From assembly GCA_020632995.1 (NCBI GenBank), contig JACKEN010000012.1, positions 128,515 through 192,514 on the forward strand: a DNA stretch of 64,000 nt. Direction: 5' to 3'. Below the pieces are notes generated by a model. The model worked only from the letters and a program-made list of their open reading frames with translations, did not search any database and was not told where the DNA came from. The translations under genes and the position numbers were made by a program. Positions within the stretch are counted from its first letter, which is position 1. Every line of letters begins with the position of its first letter. The DNA comes from Deltaproteobacteria bacterium (lineage in GTDB: Bacteria; Myxococcota; Kuafuiibacteriia; Kuafuiibacteriales; Kuafuiibacteriaceae). Shown in pieces: positions 26,583 through 37,123 of this stretch.

Positions 26583-27409
26583 ATGACCGTAGATCTTCAG
26601 TTCATCCTCGCCGCGGCCGGCGGCGCGCTCGCGCTCTGTCGGGCGTCGCCTACTTCGTTGGGCGGCGGGTCGGTCGTGCGGCCGAAGAGAGGATGCTGCA
26701 GACCGTCCGCTTCAAGGAGGACGAGCTGCGGCGCGCCCGCCTCGAGCTGAGCGCGGTGCTGAAGGCCGAGAAGCGGGTCTCCCAGGACCTCGCCGCGGTC
26801 GCGGCCCCGATCCCGGCCGCGGAGCTGCCGAAGCTGGACCCCGAGGTGGCGGCGCGCCTCGAGGCGATGGAGGCCCGGGAGGACGCCCGCCAGAAGGAGC
26901 TGGCCGCCCTCATCGCGTCGATGGACGGGCGCAAGGTGCTGGACGAGCTCCGTGAGGTGATGGCGCCGCTGGCCGAGCAGGCGCGGGTGCAGAGCGCGCT
27001 GAGCGAGATGCCCACGATGTACCTGCACCGCGGTCACCTGGGGCACCTGCTCCGGGAGGTCGCGGCGCGGGCCGGCCTCTCCACCATGATCCTGAGCGAC
27101 GAGGTCGGCCTGCCGCTGGCCGCGACCTCCGCCGACGCCTCGGAGGCGCTCGCCGCCGCCGCGTCCCTCCTGCTGACCCTGGCCGACCGCCTGGCCAGCA
27201 CCGGGCAGCCCGCCCCGGTCGGCGTGGTGACCCGGGACGTCGAGGGCCACCTGACCCTCCACCGGATCTTCTCGCTCGACGACGAGCGCTACGTCCTCAC
27301 CGCGGTGTCCAAGGGCACCGTCCTGGCCCCCGACAGCATGGACCCGGTGCTGCCCCAGCTCCGGCAGCTCCTGGCCCAGCGCAGCCCCGAAGTGGACGCT
27401 GTGGCCTGA
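26583..27409 (+). CDS. Membrane-anchored coiled-coil protein with roadblock-like domain, frameshifted
   Basis: Starts at the ATG at 26583 with an N-terminal helix, MTVDLQFILAAAGGALAL. It then changes frame near 26634, where one missing C (GCGCTCTGTCGG) would let the helix continue as SGVAYFVGRRVGRAAEERM. A charged coiled coil follows (about residues 40-130). A C-terminal domain of about 110 residues resembles roadblock/LC7 (STMILSDEVGLPLAATSADA, YVLTAVSKGTVLAP). A shorter product from the ATG at 26693 would lack the anchor. It is the last gene of the ODP operon and could tether the complex to the membrane. Confidence 0.7.
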
Positions 27410-27499
27410 TCTCCGCCGGCCCAGGCTAACCCCCGGATCGACGTTCCGTGCACGGACGCTCTTGACGCCAGCGGCGGGCCGGAGTCGTGTTCACTGAAC

Positions 27500-30067
27500 A
27501 TGCTCCAGACCACGCTGGACAACGGACTCAAGGTCATCGTCGAGGAGCACCACGCCTCCAAGGTGGTGGCGGCACAGGTATGGGTGCGGGTGGGCTCGGC
27601 CGACGAGACCCCCGACGACGCCGGCCTCGCGCACGTGCACGAGCACATGCTCTTCAAGGGCACCGCCCGGCGGAAGGTGGGTGAGATCGCGGCCGACGTA
27701 GAGGCGGTGGGCGGAGACATCAACGCCTGGACCAGCTTCGACCAGACCGTCTACCACGTCACCATGCCCAGCCGTGAGCTGGACGTGGCGTTGGACATCC
27801 TCGCCGACGCGGTCCAGCACTCCGCCTTCGACGCGGAGGAGCTCAAGAAGGAGCTCGAGGTGGTGCTGGAGGAGCTGCGGCGCGGCAAGGACACCCCGTC
27901 GCGCGTGGCGAGCGAGATGATCTTCTCCACCGCCTACAAGCACCACACCTACGGCCGCCCGGTGATCGGGTTCCAGGAGACGGTCGAGAAGTTCACCCGG
28001 GAGCAGATCCTCGCGTTCTACCGGCGCTTCTACCAGCCGCGGAACATGTGCCTGGTGGTGGTGGGCGACGTGGACGCCCAGGAGGTGGTGAAGAAGGCCG
28101 AGCGCCTCTTCGAGGCCGACCTGAACCAGGGCGCTGACCCCGAGCGGGGCCGGGTGGAGGAGCCGCCGCAGGCTGGCCTGCGGGTGGCCCTCGACAGCCA
28201 GGACATCCAGGAGACCCACCTCAACCTCGCGTGGCCGGGCACCGCGCTCCACCACGAGGACACCCCCGCCCTCGACGTGCTCAGCGTGCTGCTCGGCTCG
28301 GGCGAGAGCTCACGCCTGTATGCCCGGGTGAAGCGCGAGCAGCAGCTGGTGGCCGACACCTACGCCTACGCCTACACCCCCCAGGACCGGGGCATCATCA
28401 TGGTGGGCGGGCAGATCCAGGGGCCGCGCCTGCAGGAGGGCCTGCGCTCGATCCTGAAGGAGACGCTGCGCCTGTGCCACGAGAAGCCTGACCCGGCCGA
28501 GATCGAGAAGGCCCGCACCATCCTGCTGTCGGACGCGGTCTACTCCAAGGAGACGGTGCAGGGCATCGCCCGCAAGCTGGGCTACTTCGAGCTGGTGGCG
28601 GGCGACGTGGACTTCGAGGTGGAGTACTACGAGGCGATCCGTAGGGTGACGGCGGAGGACGTCCGCAGGGTGGCCTGCAAGTACCTCGGGGTCGAGCAGC
28701 TCAGCGTGGCCGCCCTGATGCCCACCGCCCACGCCCCCAACCTCGACGAGGCGGCGGTGCGGGCCACGGTCGAGTCGGTGATCGCGGAGCTCGCGGGCGA
28801 GTACGCGACCCCGCGCATCGAGCCCGGGCCCCTCGGGGTCGCGAAGGTGCTGCTCGAGAACGGCGCCACCCTGCTCGTCCTCGAGGACGACTCGGTGCCG
28901 CTGGTGAGCGTGCGCGCCGCGGCGCAAGGTGGCCTGCTCGCGGAGACCGACCGTGACAACGGGGTCACCCACCTGACGGGCGAGCTGGTCGTGCGGGGCA
29001 CCGAGCGCTACTCGGCCGACCAGATCATCCAGGAGACCGACGCGATGGCGGGCGGGCTCACCGGGCAGTCGGGCCGCAACTCGCTCGGCCTGCGCGGGGA
29101 CTTCCTCAAGGAGTCCTGGGAGCGGGGCTTCGAGCTGTTCGCGTCCTGCCTCCTCGAGCCGGTGGTCCCCCAGGAGGAGCTCGACAAGGAGAAGCAGAAC
29201 CAGCTCGAGGACATCCAGTCCCGGAAGGACTCCTTGTCGGCCCTGGCCTTCGAGCAGCTGGCCCGGACCCTCTTCGGCGCGCACCCCTATCACCTGCCGG
29301 TGCTCGGCACCGAGGAGAGCGTGGGGGCGCTGACGAGGGAAGATGTCTTGCGCACCTTCCGGACCCAGCTCCGGCCCGACCAGCTCACGCTGTGCGTGGT
29401 GGGCGCGGTCGACGTGCCCGCCACCGTCCAGATGGTGCAGGCGCGGGTCGGTCGCGCGAAGCCGCACCCCGAGGCGGGCCGGGTGGTGCTGCCCGCCGCG
29501 CCGCTCGAGGTGGAGGGCCCGCGCTCGGCCCTCACCGTGAAGGACAAGGCCCAGGCGCACCTGGCCCTGGGCTTCTTGGGCGTGAGCATGGACGACCCGC
29601 GCCGGCCGGCCCTCGAGGTGCTCTCGAGCATCCTCGGCGGGCAGTCGGGGCGCCTGTTCCTCGAGCTGCGCGACAAGCTCTCGCTCGCCTACTCGGTGGG
29701 CGCCTTCAGCCTCGAGGGCCTCGCGCGCGGCTACTTCTCGGTCTACATCGGCACCTCGCCCGAGAAGCTGGCCACCGCCGAGGCGGGGATCCGGGCGGAG
29801 CTGCAGAAGATCATCGACACCCCGGTCGAGGACCGCGAGCTGACCCGCGCGATCCGCTACCTGGTCGGGGCGCACGAGATCTCGCTCCAGCGGGCGAGCG
29901 CGCGGTGCAGCACCATGGCGCTCAACGAGGCCTATCACCTCGGCTACGACGAGCACGCCCGCTACGCGGCCCGCGTCGAGGCGGTGACCGCGAAGGCGGT
30001 GCAGGAGGTGGCCCGTGACATCATCCGGCTGGACCGGGCGGTGCGCTCGGTGGTGGCCCCGGGCTAG
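27500..30067 (+). CDS. M16-family zinc metalloprotease (two-domain)
   Basis: An 855-residue pitrilysin-type protease with active N-terminal half and inactive C-terminal half in one chain. The inverted zinc motif HxxEH is HVHEH (H45, E48, H49), with the distal glutamate in VVLEELRRG (E124/E125). The second half carries the RGTERYSADQIIQETDA region and later GGQSGRLFLELRDKLSLAYS, which holds the usual substrate-binding Arg/Tyr pattern. There is no signal peptide, so it is probably cytoplasmic. The ATG at 27500 fits the family start (LQTTLDNGLKVI), although the ribosome site is weak. Confidence 0.92.
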   Translation: MLQTTLDNGLKVIVEEHHASKVVAAQVWVRVGSADETPDDAGLAHVHEHMLFKGTARRKVGEIAADVEAVGGDINAWTSFDQTVYHVTMPSRELDVALDILADAVQHSAFDAEELKKELEVVLEELRRGKDTPSRVASEMIFSTAYKHHTYGRPVIGFQETVEKFTREQILAFYRRFYQPRNMCLVVVGDVDAQEVVKKAERLFEADLNQGADPERGRVEEPPQAGLRVALDSQDIQETHLNLAWPGTALHHEDTPALDVLSVLLGSGESSRLYARVKREQQLVADTYAYAYTPQDRGIIMVGGQIQGPRLQEGLRSILKETLRLCHEKPDPAEIEKARTILLSDAVYSKETVQGIARKLGYFELVAGDVDFEVEYYEAIRRVTAEDVRRVACKYLGVEQLSVAALMPTAHAPNLDEAAVRATVESVIAELAGEYATPRIEPGPLGVAKVLLENGATLLVLEDDSVPLVSVRAAAQGGLLAETDRDNGVTHLTGELVVRGTERYSADQIIQETDAMAGGLTGQSGRNSLGLRGDFLKESWERGFELFASCLLEPVVPQEELDKEKQNQLEDIQSRKDSLSALAFEQLARTLFGAHPYHLPVLGTEESVGALTREDVLRTFRTQLRPDQLTLCVVGAVDVPATVQMVQARVGRAKPHPEAGRVVLPAAPLEVEGPRSALTVKDKAQAHLALGFLGVSMDDPRRPALEVLSSILGGQSGRLFLELRDKLSLAYSVGAFSLEGLARGYFSVYIGTSPEKLATAEAGIRAELQKIIDTPVEDRELTRAIRYLVGAHEISLQRASARCSTMALNEAYHLGYDEHARYAARVEAVTAKAVQEVARDIIRLDRAVRSVVAPG

Positions 30068-30071
30068 CGTG

Positions 30072-30692
30072 ATGGGCGCGCGGGGCAGGGCAGGGGCGGC
30101 GCTCGCGCTGGCGCTTTTGCTCGCGGGGTGCAGCCGAGCGATCGGCTCCGGCGAGGTGCGCGCCGACTTCCTGGTGCAGGACTGCCCGCCCGGCGAGGTG
30201 AACGGCGGGCTCGAGGACTACCGCTACGACGCGGGGTTCCTGGGCACGGCGCGCTTCCAGGGCTCGGTGACCCTGCAGATCTTCAAGCACCGCAGCCTCC
30301 CCGAGGAGACCGATGGGCTGGCGGTCCGCCTGGACCTCAACGCGCTCCAGCAGAGCGGGATCCTCGTGCTCGATCAGAGCGCAGGGCGCCTCGTCCTCGC
30401 GACCAGCCCCACCGCGCTGCCGGTGGCGTTCCAGAACCCGGTTGGGGCCGAGGTGAACCTCTCGCTGTTCGGCACCTGTCCCGACTTCCCCACCGTGCAT
30501 GGGGTCGCGGGCACGGTGACCTTCGACGAGCTCCGCTTCGCCCTCGATCCCGAGGGCACCGGGATCGACGAGCGGGTGGTGGGGACCTTGACCGCCTCGG
30601 TGGCGCGCGGGACCCCGCTCCAGGTGGTGGGCCAGCTGGACGCCGTGTTCGAGTTCGAGGTGCCGAAGCGCCCCCTGATGACCTTCGAGTGA
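30072..30692 (+). CDS. Lipoprotein of unknown function
   Basis: A 206-residue lipoprotein, starting at the ATG at 30072 just after the M16 gene. The signal MGARGRAGAALALALLLAGC has lipobox LLAGC. The mature part looks beta-rich (GSVTLQIFKHRSL, TVTFDELRFALDPEG, QLDAVFEFEVPKRP), with two further cysteines. The four-base spacing suggests co-transcription with the protease gene. No family recognised. Confidence 0.8.
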   Translation: MGARGRAGAALALALLLAGCSRAIGSGEVRADFLVQDCPPGEVNGGLEDYRYDAGFLGTARFQGSVTLQIFKHRSLPEETDGLAVRLDLNALQQSGILVLDQSAGRLVLATSPTALPVAFQNPVGAEVNLSLFGTCPDFPTVHGVAGTVTFDELRFALDPEGTGIDERVVGTLTASVARGTPLQVVGQLDAVFEFEVPKRPLMTFE

Positions 30693-30702
30693 CCACCGTC
30701 GC

Positions 30703-30885
30703 TCAGGGGTCGAGGAACTGGATGAGCGCGTTCCAGTGCGCCTCGTTCCTCGGCGCCGGCTCGATCCGAGGGATGAGCCGCGCGCCCGCGATCTCGACCA
30801 CGCTCGCCGGGCCGGCGCCGGTGGCGGAGCCGTAGTCGTTCGCGAGGTGGAGCGTGTCCGAGAGGGGCGCGTTCTGGTCGAGCTC
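30703..30885 (-). pseudogene. Remnant of a reverse-strand gene (C-terminus only)
   Basis: Read on the minus strand, this ends in a protein-like tail of about 60 residues: LDQNAPLSDTLHLANDYGS, then ATGAGPASVVEIAGARLIP and EAHWNALIQFLDP with a stop at 30703. The upstream reading loses coding character, and no start or signal can be assigned. It appears to be the end of a gene whose remainder has been lost. I see nothing recognisable in 30886-31073. The family is not identified. Confidence 0.35.
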
Positions 30886-31073
30886 GCCTACGTCTCCAGC
30901 ACCGAGACCGCGGACCTCGCACCGGCCGCGCCCTCGACCGAGCCTCCCTGGATGAGACGACTCCTCGCCGAACGTGGCATCACGGGGCAGGCGCCGCATC
31001 CGGCCCCCGAGGATACGAAACCGTAGGCCGCTCTGTTGCACGAGGTTGGTCGGCGCGCCCAAGATCGCGCGGC

Positions 31074-32953
31074 ATGCCTCGTGTTCGCATCGTGAGCATC
31101 CTCCTGGCGTTCGGCGTCGTGGCCTGCGGTGACGGCGCGCGCGAGACCCGGCGGCCCTCGACGGATGCGAGCGTGAGCGCGCCGGATACCGGGACCATCG
31201 TCCCGGGCGACGCGGGCGACGCGGGCGAAGCGGACGCGGGACACGACGCCGGGAGCGTGGCCGACGACGCGGGTGAGCCGGACGCGGGCTCCACGGAGGA
31301 CCCCGTGTGGCGCGAGGAGGCGCCCGGCGACAGCGAGACGAGCCTCGAGGGCGACGCGAACACCCTCGGCTACACCTACGCCTTCGCGCCCGCGAGCGCC
31401 GAGGCGCGGCTGTCCACCCGGCTGTTCCACCCGGACCTCGTGCGGGTCCGCTTCCGCACCACCGCGGACACGCTGACCGCGTACGTCGACGACACCGAGC
31501 TCGTCCTGCGCTCGGCCGAGCCGGCGGGGCAGGGTCAGGAGGCGCGGGGCCAGGTGCTCCTCGATCTCGCGTACGCCGAGACGCTCGCCTTCGTGGTGGG
31601 CGGGGGCCGGGCGGCCGAGGACGGGACGATCGAGGGCACGCTGTCCGTGACCATCGAGCCGTGGACACCGGCCATCGACGAGTTCGACCTGACCGGGCGG
31701 TACCTGAAGGGGGTCGGCGCGCTGCCCGTGGGCGACGGCACGGTGCTGACCTACAACCTCCACGTCCAGAGGGTCCGCAAGGTAGACGGCGCTTGGACGA
31801 ACGAGCCCCTCACCTACGACGACGGGCGCTCACCCCGAGAGGTGCTGCACGGGAGCGCCGGGCTCTGGGTGACGCTGTACCGCGCCCTGATCGCGCGCGG
31901 CACCGCCCGCTCCGAGATCCACAAGCTCGCCCAGGGGATCCGGAGCGAGGCCTCCGACTCCGGCGTGTACATCGAGACGGACCTCTCCGCGTGCGGCTAC
32001 AACGGCGGCGCGCGCACCATCACCTGCGGCTCGGGCACCGGCAACTACCTCAAGGGTACGATGGCCCACGAGAGCTTCCACGGTTGGGAGTTCCTGACCT
32101 TCGACGGCGACCCCGCGCGCAGCATCGCCTTCCGCGACGCCTTCTCCCGGTACGCCAACCTCGTCTATCACACGCGCCGGACGGGCCCGAGAAGCTGCAG
32201 GGCGAGGGGTGGCGCCTCGACTATCTCAACTATGGGCTGCAGAACTCCGTCGAGTGGGGTTCGGAGATGTTCCGAGACTGGCTGCTCGGCATCGACGGTG
32301 GGGGGTGGCCGGGCAACTGGCAGTTCACGAGTCGGTACGCGCCGGAGTTCGCGACCTACTTCGACTGCTTGCTGCTCGACGGCGATGACCTCCTGGTCTG
32401 CCAGCAGCGCGCGTTCGGCTCGACCCCGCTCATCGCGCGCCCCGAGCTGCGCCCCGAGGACACCACGGTCTCGGTGACCGGGTTCTCTGCCGCCGACTCC
32501 GAGGCGATCTGGAAGGTCTGCCGAGGCACCGCGGACGCCGCCACGTACACCGAGCGCTTCGACGCGCTGGTGCGCCGGGTCGCCCCCGACCTCCCGGGCT
32601 CTCCGGCCGCGTCGTACCGGCTCGCGGTCGGCGACTGCAACCACGACGGCGTCGAGGACTGGCTCTGCTGGTACACCGGCCGCGGCCCGACCGGGCTGGG
32701 CAACGGCGACTATCTCTGGAACTCCGCCAACACCGAGGGCGCCTACACCTTCGTGGTCAGCGGCAAGATCGGCGACGCGTACGCGGAGTACATGCAGGAC
32801 CCCTTCCTCACGCTGCCCTCCATCAACGGCTCCCTCGCGCAGCCGATGTTCCGCGAGTGGCAAGGTCAGTACGGCAGCTGCAACGGCGCGCTCCGCTTCG
32901 ACCCGCTGGGCGACACCTGGCGGCGCGCGTACTTTGGTACCCTGTTGGAATAG
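31074..32953 (+). CDS. Lipoprotein with HExxH zinc-metalloprotease motif, frameshifted
   Basis: The signal MPRVRIVSILLAFGVVAC is followed by an Asp-Ala-Gly linker (DAGDAGEADAGHDAG), usual for surface lipoproteins in this group. The body carries a zinc-binding motif, MAHESFHGWE, with H332, E333 and H336. It lies in a context (YNGGARTITCGSGTGNYLKG) that suggests a gluzincin-like protease, but no third ligand can be named with confidence. The frame breaks near 32180 (CGCGCCGGACGG), where one surplus base separates the first part from PDGPEKLQGEGWRLDYLNYG; that frame runs to a stop at 32953. Repaired length is about 625 residues. Confidence 0.7.
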
Positions 32954-33018
32954 ACCGCGACGTGCCGATGAGGGCGGCTATCGACAAGGCCCAAGGTGTG
33001 AGTGCATAAGAGATCGGC

Positions 33019-36000
33019 ATGCGACATAGCCCCTCCGCCTTCACTCGGTGGTTCCTCACGCTCACGTTCGTGGGTGTGCTCATCGGTTGTGGAGACTCGG
33101 AGGAGCCGAGCCCGGACGCAGGCACCCCCGACACCGGCGTTCGGGATAGCGGCGTGCCCGACAGTGGCCCGAGCGTCACGCTCACTCCATTCGAAACCTA
33201 TCGAGAGGTGCTCTCCGTCGTACGCGAGAGCCCGGATCATCTGATCGCGCGCGCCGAGCAGCTCGTGGCGGCGAAGGACGAGCAGGGGCTCTTCTCGCTC
33301 GTTCGCGACGACATCGCCACGTACCCGCCCGCGGCGGACCGGCTCGACGACATGGTCGGCGCGATGCGCTGGGGCCCGCGCGCAGCGCTCCGCGGCGGCG
33401 CCGGCACTCCGCGCGAGAAGGCGGAGCTCCTCGCGTCGCTCTACACCCAGGCCGGCTTGAGCGCCGAGGTCGTCGAGGGCACGCTGGTCTCGTCGATCGA
33501 GCTTTCGTCCCTCTTCCTGCGCGCCCCGACCCGCAGCTCGCGCTGAACGCCAGCGCCGAGCAGCTCGAGCAGTGGCAAGCGGCCCTCGGTCGGACGATCG
33601 AAGACAGCCCGCGCGCGCCCTACGAAGGGAGCGAGAGCGACACGATGGCCCTCGCCGACCAGCTCGCCGCGCTCGCGCCGGGCGCCGCGCCCTTCGAGTT
33701 CACCCCCGGCCCGGTCCCCCTCGTGCGGGTCACGGTGGACGGGACCGCCCGCTACGCGAACCCGCTCGTTCCGGACGGGGTGTTCGGTGAGAGCTATACC
33801 GAAGCGGAGCCCGTCACCGCGGGGCCGGCCGGGAGCTCCAACGCCTCACCGTGCGGCTCGAGGGCGCCAAGGTCGAGAGCCCGTTCTCCCCCGCCGTCCT
33901 GGTCGAGCACACCTGGTCGGCCGAAGAGGTCGTGGGCCGCCGCATCTTCGCAGGCTTCATGCCGCTGCTCACCCCGGCGGGGTTCGCGTCGGCGCGCACG
34001 GATCAGATCGACGTCGTAGTCCCGACGCTGTCGCTCCAGTCGTTCGACCTGACAAAATCCGAGCTGGCGGATCTGAGCGCGCTCGGCAGGCCGATCTCAC
34101 GCGGGGGTTCCGTGTTCGAGGTGGGGCCCGATGGCAGCGTCTCGGTCGACGGTGCATCCCTCGGCGCGGGCCCCACCGACCCGGCCGACCTGGCGCGCGT
34201 CGAGCGCGTGGTGCCCGCGGCGAACCCGGTCCTGTTCCCTCGCGTCCGTCTGTCCGTGAAGGCCGAAGACGCGACGGGGCTCGGCGTGTCGCGCCTCGGC
34301 AGCGACGCGTTCCACGTCCGCGAGGACGGTGAGCCGAAGAGCTTCATCCTCCGCCGAAACATCGCGGCGCCGCCGCGCCTGCTCCTGCTCTTCGACAACT
34401 CCGACAGCATCCCGGCGGAGTTCCGCGGTGCAGAGCGGGTCGCGATGGGCGCCGACATCGCGAGCCAGCTCTTCGCGCTCGAGCCCAACGCGGAGGTTCG
34501 GGTGGCCACGGTGGACTTCGGCATCAGCTTCCAGGGCTCGTGGGCGCAGTCGGTGGCCGACGTCCAGACCCAGCTCGAGTCGATCGCGGGGACGGGATCG
34601 GATCTGTGGTACGCGCTCGAGGGTGCGATGGAGGCCGAGCCGACGGTGGTGGTGCTCGTGACCGACGGGGTGGCGAGCGACGTGCTCGAGCCCTCGACCC
34701 GCCTGCGCATCGCGGGGCACGCGCCGGTGGTCGTGCTCGCGGTGGGCGCGGTCGACCCGGTGACGGTGGAGCGGATCGTCGACCTGACGGGGGGCGTGGC
34801 GCACTTCCCGGGCGATGGCGTCGCGGCGTCGGGCCTGGTGCTCGACGAGATCCGCGCCCGCCAGTCCGTGCACTACGAACTCGAGTACAGCTCCGCCGCG
34901 ACTCGAAGCTCGACCGTGACGGTGCAGGTCGACGTGGGCAGCCGGTCGGGCACGACCACGTTCGTCGCGCCCACGGTCTCGACGCCCGCGTCTCGCTTCT
35001 CCGGCTTGTGGATCACGATCGAGACCGGTGGCCGTCAGGTCCGCCGAAAGCTCGCGGGTCATGACGGGCCGGTCGTGATCCCGCCCCCGCTGATCGACGA
35101 CGCGGTGTTGAGTGACGTGGAAGGTGCGTTGCTCTCGAGCACCGAGATCCGGGTCGAGGGCGCACCGCCCCCGCGAGCGTGTGGCTCGAGGAGTGGCTCG
35201 AGCACGTGCTCGAGAAGGAGCCGATGTTCGACGCCTTCCTGGACGATGACGCCGCGGCGTTCCTGCCCGCGCTGGGCCGAAGGACGCTGCCCATGGATCC
35301 CACGCTCCTCCAGATGCTCTCGAGGACCCACGATCGGGCGAGCGCGGACCACCTGACCTTCGAGACCGGCTTGTCGATCGCCTCGGTGACGCGGCGCCCC
35401 GTGCTCGGCGACGGTCGCTTCATCATCAGCGACGTCTTCCCCCTCAGCGCCTGGTCGACCGCCGCGCTCTCACCCGAGACCGCCTACCGGCGCACGCTCG
35501 AGTACACGACCCGCCGCATGCGCATCGAGGGCGCCCGTCGAACGCGGAGCGTGGAGTCCGAGCTCGACGGCGTGCCGCTCGTCCTGGTCCATCCCAATGA
35601 CGTCGACGCCGACCTGGCCGGCCTGCCGGTCGAGGTTCGAGAGCGCTGGCGGCGCTTCCTCGCGCAGTTCGCCGACGGGCAGCACGTGGCCCTGGTGCCC
35701 GAGAGCGGCACCCCCGAGGTCTTCTGGCTGGCGGACCAACGGGGGACGGTGATCGGGGTACACGGCCCGGACAGCGCGGGCTGGACGGAGAGCTATGAGC
35801 GGGATCGCGAGGCGATCAACCAGGCCTTCGGGGTCGGCAGCATCTTCCTCGACGCGGAGGCCGGGGCGTGGGCGGAGCTCGAGCGGTTGAAGTTGATCAT
35901 GCTCAGCTTCGCCACCCAGGCGATCGACAACGGCATGATCAGCGTCGAGGAGCTGCTCGAAGAGCTCGGCTGCGCCGTGTTCAACTCGAGCGGCATCCTG

Positions 36001-36126
36001 GATCCCATCCCCGGCGCCAACGACTTCGTCACGCAGACGGGTCAGATCAGGGCGGCGCTCGATGGGACGAGCTCGATCCTCGGCGGCCCACCGGTGGTCC
36101 CGGAGTCCCCGATTCCCTGCTTCTGA
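33019..36126 (+). CDS. Large lipoprotein with von Willebrand A-like domain, three frameshifts
   Basis: The start at 33019 gives MRHSPSAFTRWFLTLTFVGVLIGC, a lipoprotein signal, then an Asp/Gly/Pro linker and a helical N-terminal region. The reading then jumps frame near 33522 (GCCCCGACC), near 33832 (GGCCGGGAGC) and at a five-C run near 35167-35171. Each is explained by one missing base. The middle segment holds a VWA-like fold: RLLLLFDNSDSIPAEF with the metal-site pattern DxSxS and later VLVTDGVAS. The last segment (from 35179) is about 315 residues, ends in PIPCF and matches no family I know. Repaired length is about 1,035 residues; probably a surface protein. Confidence 0.7.
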
Positions 36127-36250
36127 CCCCGCGAGCGGGCGGTCCGCCCCAGCGTGCCGCGAGGTTTCCCGGGGGACCGCCCGCGCGCCCCGAGGACCCC
36201 GGGATCGACCTTCGAGTGACAGATCCCGGGCCAGCGTGTATGGCCGACGC

Positions 36251-37120
36251 ATGAGCGAGGCGCTGTGGCACGCGGCCAAGGTGATCCTGGGCGAAGACGC
36301 CGACCCCGAGGGTGAGCAAGCCGACTTGCTCTCCGCCCTCCTGTACGAGGTGGGCATGGAGGGCATCGAGATCCGGGACCAGGCGCATCCGCCGGAGCTC
36401 GTGGTGTCCTTCCCGCCCCACCTGGCCCCCGCCGACATCACGGTGTCGGTGATCGAGGCGCTGGAAGAGGCGGGGATGCCGTACCAGTCCGTGATGGTCG
36501 AGGCGGTGGCCCCGGTGGACTGGGCCAACCACTGGCGCCAGCACTTCACCCCGCTCTGCTTCGGCCGCCTGTGGGTGGTGCCGACCTGGCTCGAGCCGCC
36601 CCCCCACGCGGAGGAGGTGCTGGTCATCGACCCCTCGAGCGCGTTCGGCACCGGCCTGCACGCGACCACCGCCCTGTGCATGGAGCGCATCGACGCCCTC
36701 AGCCCGGTGAAGCGGGTGCTCGACGTGGGCACCGGCACCGGCATCCTCGCCCTGGCCGCCCTCAAGCTGGGCGCGACCTCCGCGGTGGGGACCGACAACG
36801 ACCCCGAGGCCCTGCGGGTGGCCGACGAGAACGCGGAGCAGAACGCCCTGCAAGACAGGTTGACGCTCACCGGCGCCGACGTGAGCGAGATCGCGGAGAC
36901 CTTCCCCCTCGTGGTGGCGAACATCCTCTCCGGCCCCCTGGTCGACATGGCCCCCGCCCTCGCGCGCACCGTGGCCCGGGGCGGGCGCCTGGTGCTCTCC
37001 GGGATCCTCGGCACCCAGGCCGACGACGTGGTGGCGGCCTACGTGGCCGAGGGGCTCCTCGAGCCGGTGGTGACCCCGCGCGACGAGTGGGTGCGCATCG
37101 ACCTCCGCAGGGAGGGTTGA
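36251..37120 (+). CDS. prmA: Ribosomal protein L11 methyltransferase
   Basis: Trimethylates lysines and the N-terminus of ribosomal protein L11. The product is 289 residues. The SAM-binding motif is VLDVGTGTGILALAAL. The family signatures VDWANHWRQHFTP and DPSSAFGTGLHATT precede it, and VVANILSGPL carries the N-x-L motif of post I. The ATG at 36251 gives the normal family length, while the open frame upstream is noise. It begins a compact operon with rsmE 3 bases downstream and the ATP synthase Fo genes beyond. Confidence 0.92.
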   Translation: MSEALWHAAKVILGEDADPEGEQADLLSALLYEVGMEGIEIRDQAHPPELVVSFPPHLAPADITVSVIEALEEAGMPYQSVMVEAVAPVDWANHWRQHFTPLCFGRLWVVPTWLEPPPHAEEVLVIDPSSAFGTGLHATTALCMERIDALSPVKRVLDVGTGTGILALAALKLGATSAVGTDNDPEALRVADENAEQNALQDRLTLTGADVSEIAETFPLVVANILSGPLVDMAPALARTVARGGRLVLSGILGTQADDVVAAYVAEGLLEPVVTPRDEWVRIDLRREG

Positions 37121-37123
37121 CGC

